Positions 5,712 through 7,086 of a stretch of 7,086 nt of DNA are shown piece after piece. Position 1 is the stretch's first letter, and each line of letters opens with the position of its first letter. The translations under genes and the position numbers were made by a program. The notes below the pieces were generated by a model that worked only from the letters and a program-made list of their open reading frames with translations, did no database searches and had not been told where the DNA came from. Source of the stretch: an uncultured Opitutia bacterium (GTDB lineage Bacteria > Verrucomicrobiota > Verrucomicrobiia > Opitutales > UBA953); contig CAIRWP010000070.1 in the NCBI GenBank assembly GCA_903882335.1, positions 1 to 7,086 of the forward strand, in the 5' to 3' direction.

Positions 5712-6460
5712 CGGAGGTTTCCTTCGTAGATGGATTCAGAGGAGTCCCACATGAGGACGGTGTGGCCCTCGTAGAGCGTGGCGCTGGAGCTTTTGTATTT
5801 CTGGAATAGTTTCAGGAAGCGGCGGAAGCCTGTGAAGCTGTTCTTGTACCCGTAGTCATGGCTAAGTTTGGCCTCTGGACAAAAGCCGATTCGATACTTA
5901 CTCCGCAGGCGCAGGCAAAGGTCGACATCCTCGCCCGCCGCGGTCGGGAAGCGTTCGTCGAAGGGGAATTCTTCGGCGGCAAAAGCTTTCATTCCAAAAT
6001 TGAGTGACGGCATGTACCAGAGCTCCTTGCGGTCAGGCAGGAGCCACTTTCCGGCCAAGGTGCCGTTGATGTCATGGTAGCGATCGAGTAAGGTCTTACC
6101 CCAGGAATAGGTCATCCCGCCAACGGCGGCGAAGTCGCTGCCATCGAGGAATGTAGTCATCCTCTCCGCCCATTCCTTATCTAGGATACAGTCATGGTCG
6201 GTAAAGAGTAGGTGCCGATATCCCGCTGCCAAAGCCTTGGTAATCGCGACATTACGAGCGCGGGCTGGACCGCCATTCTTCTCTAAAATGACGTGATCGA
6301 CATTTCTGTCCTTCAAGTCGTACTTCAAGGGACTGGCGTCATCTACCACATAGACGCGTTCGAGCTTGAGCGACTGGGCATCGATGCTGTCGAGTAAACG
6401 ATGCAGGCAGGCCAGATCCCAGTCGGTCCGTATGTAGCATGGAATAATAAGGCAGTTCAT
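5708..6460 (-). CDS. Glycosyltransferase family 2
   Basis: The 250-residue product has a GT-A fold. The N-terminal strand CLIIPCYIR (3-11) is followed by VYVVDDAS (36-43), which binds the nucleotide. NGGPARARN (62-70) is the usual family 2 loop, and LLFTDHDC (84-91) carries the DXD metal site (Asp88, Asp90). The acceptor and catalytic region AGEDVDLCLRLR (175-186) supplies the probable catalytic Asp/Glu pair, and His201 follows in KLSHDYGY. No transmembrane segment is obvious, so it is probably cytoplasmic or peripheral. It would transfer a sugar from a nucleotide donor, possibly the UDP-xylose-type product of the gene upstream, onto a growing glycan. Donor and acceptor are inference. It overlaps the upstream and downstream genes by ATGA at both ends, and no Shine-Dalgarno precedes its ATG. 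Confidence 0.9.
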   Translation of the reverse strand: MNCLIIPCYIRTDWDLACLHRLLDSIDAQSLKLERVYVVDDASPLKYDLKDRNVDHVILEKNGGPARARNVAITKALAAGYRHLLFTDHDCILDKEWAERMTTFLDGSDFAAVGGMTYSWGKTLLDRYHDINGTLAGKWLLPDRKELWYMPSLNFGMKAFAAEEFPFDERFPTAAGEDVDLCLRLRSKYRIGFCPEAKLSHDYGYKNSFTGFRRFLKLFQKYKSSSATLYEGHTVLMWDSSESIYEGNLR

Positions 6461-7086
6461 TGTGTGGAAATTTTTCGGATGGAACGAATCAACATCTCTA
6501 GCCCGACCGCTAGTTTAATCTGTGGGCGCCAACCTAAGACTGCGGTCGCAAGCACCGTGTCAGGCTTACGTTGCATAGGGTCATCGAGCCGCCGAGGGGC
6601 CTGCATAATTGCAGATGGCGATCCGGCCATAGCGACTACCAGTTCGGCTAACTGGCTGAGCTTGACCTCATCGGCGCTTCCAAGATTCACGGGGCCAGGG
6701 TTGCCATCAAAAGACATGAGCGCCATAAGTCCCTCGACCATGTCATCGATGAAGCAGAAGGACCTAGTCTGCTCGCCGGCGGCGTCGAGGCGGAGAGGTC
6801 GACCGGCCAGAGCGGCAGTGATGAACTCGGTCATGACGCGTCCGTCGTCGAGGCGCATGCCTGGTCCGTAAGTGTTGAAGATCCTGGCGACCCGGACGTC
6901 AGCTCGGCCCTGAGTCTGAAATTCGTAACAGAGGGCTTCCGCCGCTCGCTTACCTTCATCGTAGCAGGCCCGAGGCCCCCAGGTGTTGACGTTTCCGAAG
7001 TAAGTTTCGGGCTGTGGCGAAACTGCTGGGTCGCCGTAGACCTCGGAGGTCGAGGCTACGAGGATGCGAGCCTTATGGCGTTCAGC
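6457..7086 (-). CDS. UDP-glucuronate decarboxylase (UDP-xylose synthase)-type SDR epimerase/dehydratase, C-terminal part (truncated by window)
   Basis: The frame is open from the window edge and encodes 209 residues. About 100 N-terminal residues, with the GxxGxxG NAD-binding loop, are missing. Numbering within the fragment, STSEVYGDP (12-20) carries the catalytic Ser/Thr and Glu. YFGNVNTWGPRACYDEGK (29-46) holds the YxxxK pair (Tyr42, Lys46) in a form characteristic of UDP-xylose synthases. RVARIFNTYGPGM (65-77), DDGRVMTEFI (80-89) and QTRSFCFIDD (106-115, with substrate-binding Arg108) follow, then GPVNLGS and LDDPMQRKPD. The family uses NAD to oxidise UDP-glucuronate, lose CO2 and reduce the product to UDP-xylose in the cytoplasm. 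A related UDP-sugar dehydratase or epimerase is possible, but the YDEGK context argues against it. The TGA stop overlaps the glycosyltransferase ATG as ATGA. Confidence 0.92.
   Translation of the reverse strand, partial: AERHKARILVASTSEVYGDPAVSPQPETYFGNVNTWGPRACYDEGKRAAEALCYEFQTQGRADVRVARIFNTYGPGMRLDDGRVMTEFITAALAGRPLRLDAAGEQTRSFCFIDDMVEGLMALMSFDGNPGPVNLGSADEVKLSQLAELVVAMAGSPSAIMQAPRRLDDPMQRKPDTVLATAVLGWRPQIKLAVGLEMLIRSIRKISTQ

Overview
The window carries seven protein-coding genes. All are on the minus strand, so the read-out runs from position 7086 down to 1, and two of them are cut by the window ends. The base composition is moderately GC-rich. Most genes lack a recognisable Shine-Dalgarno sequence. 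This fits a free-living bacterium from a lineage with little SD-led initiation (Verrucomicrobiota- or Bacteroidota-like), but the phylum is a low-confidence inference. There are no rRNA, tRNA, CRISPR or insertion-sequence features that I can see.

Region A (7086 to about 4074) is a surface-polysaccharide or glycoconjugate operon. It holds the C-terminal two thirds of a UDP-glucuronate decarboxylase-type sugar-nucleotide enzyme, a family 2 glycosyltransferase, a radical SAM/SPASM protein and a small P-loop kinase-like NTPase. The three internal junctions are all 4-base ATGA stop/start overlaps, so the genes are very probably translationally coupled. A hairpin followed by a T tract closes the operon about 85 bases after the last stop.

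Region B (4018 to 3257) is a stand-alone GIY-YIG nuclease-fold gene of the LEM-3-like (COG3680) type. A hairpin overlaps its stop codon. The next 181 bases have no gene but hold an inverted repeat and a pair of direct repeats, a plausible control region for the next gene pair.

Region C (3075 to 608) is a type I restriction-modification-like pair in the order S then M, joined by another ATGA overlap. The S subunit is half size, with one target recognition domain. The M subunit keeps the SAM-binding motif I, but the (N/D)PP(Y/F) catalytic motif is replaced by HSID. It also carries a coiled-coil hairpin insertion of about 105 residues. No HsdR motor/nuclease gene is present. This pair, perhaps with the GIY-YIG gene beside it, is the best candidate here for a non-canonical system: a DNA-recognition complex built on a probably non-methylating M subunit.

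Region D (507 to 1, cut) is the N-terminal part of a metallo-beta-lactamase-fold hydrolase resembling the beta-CASP RNA-processing nucleases.
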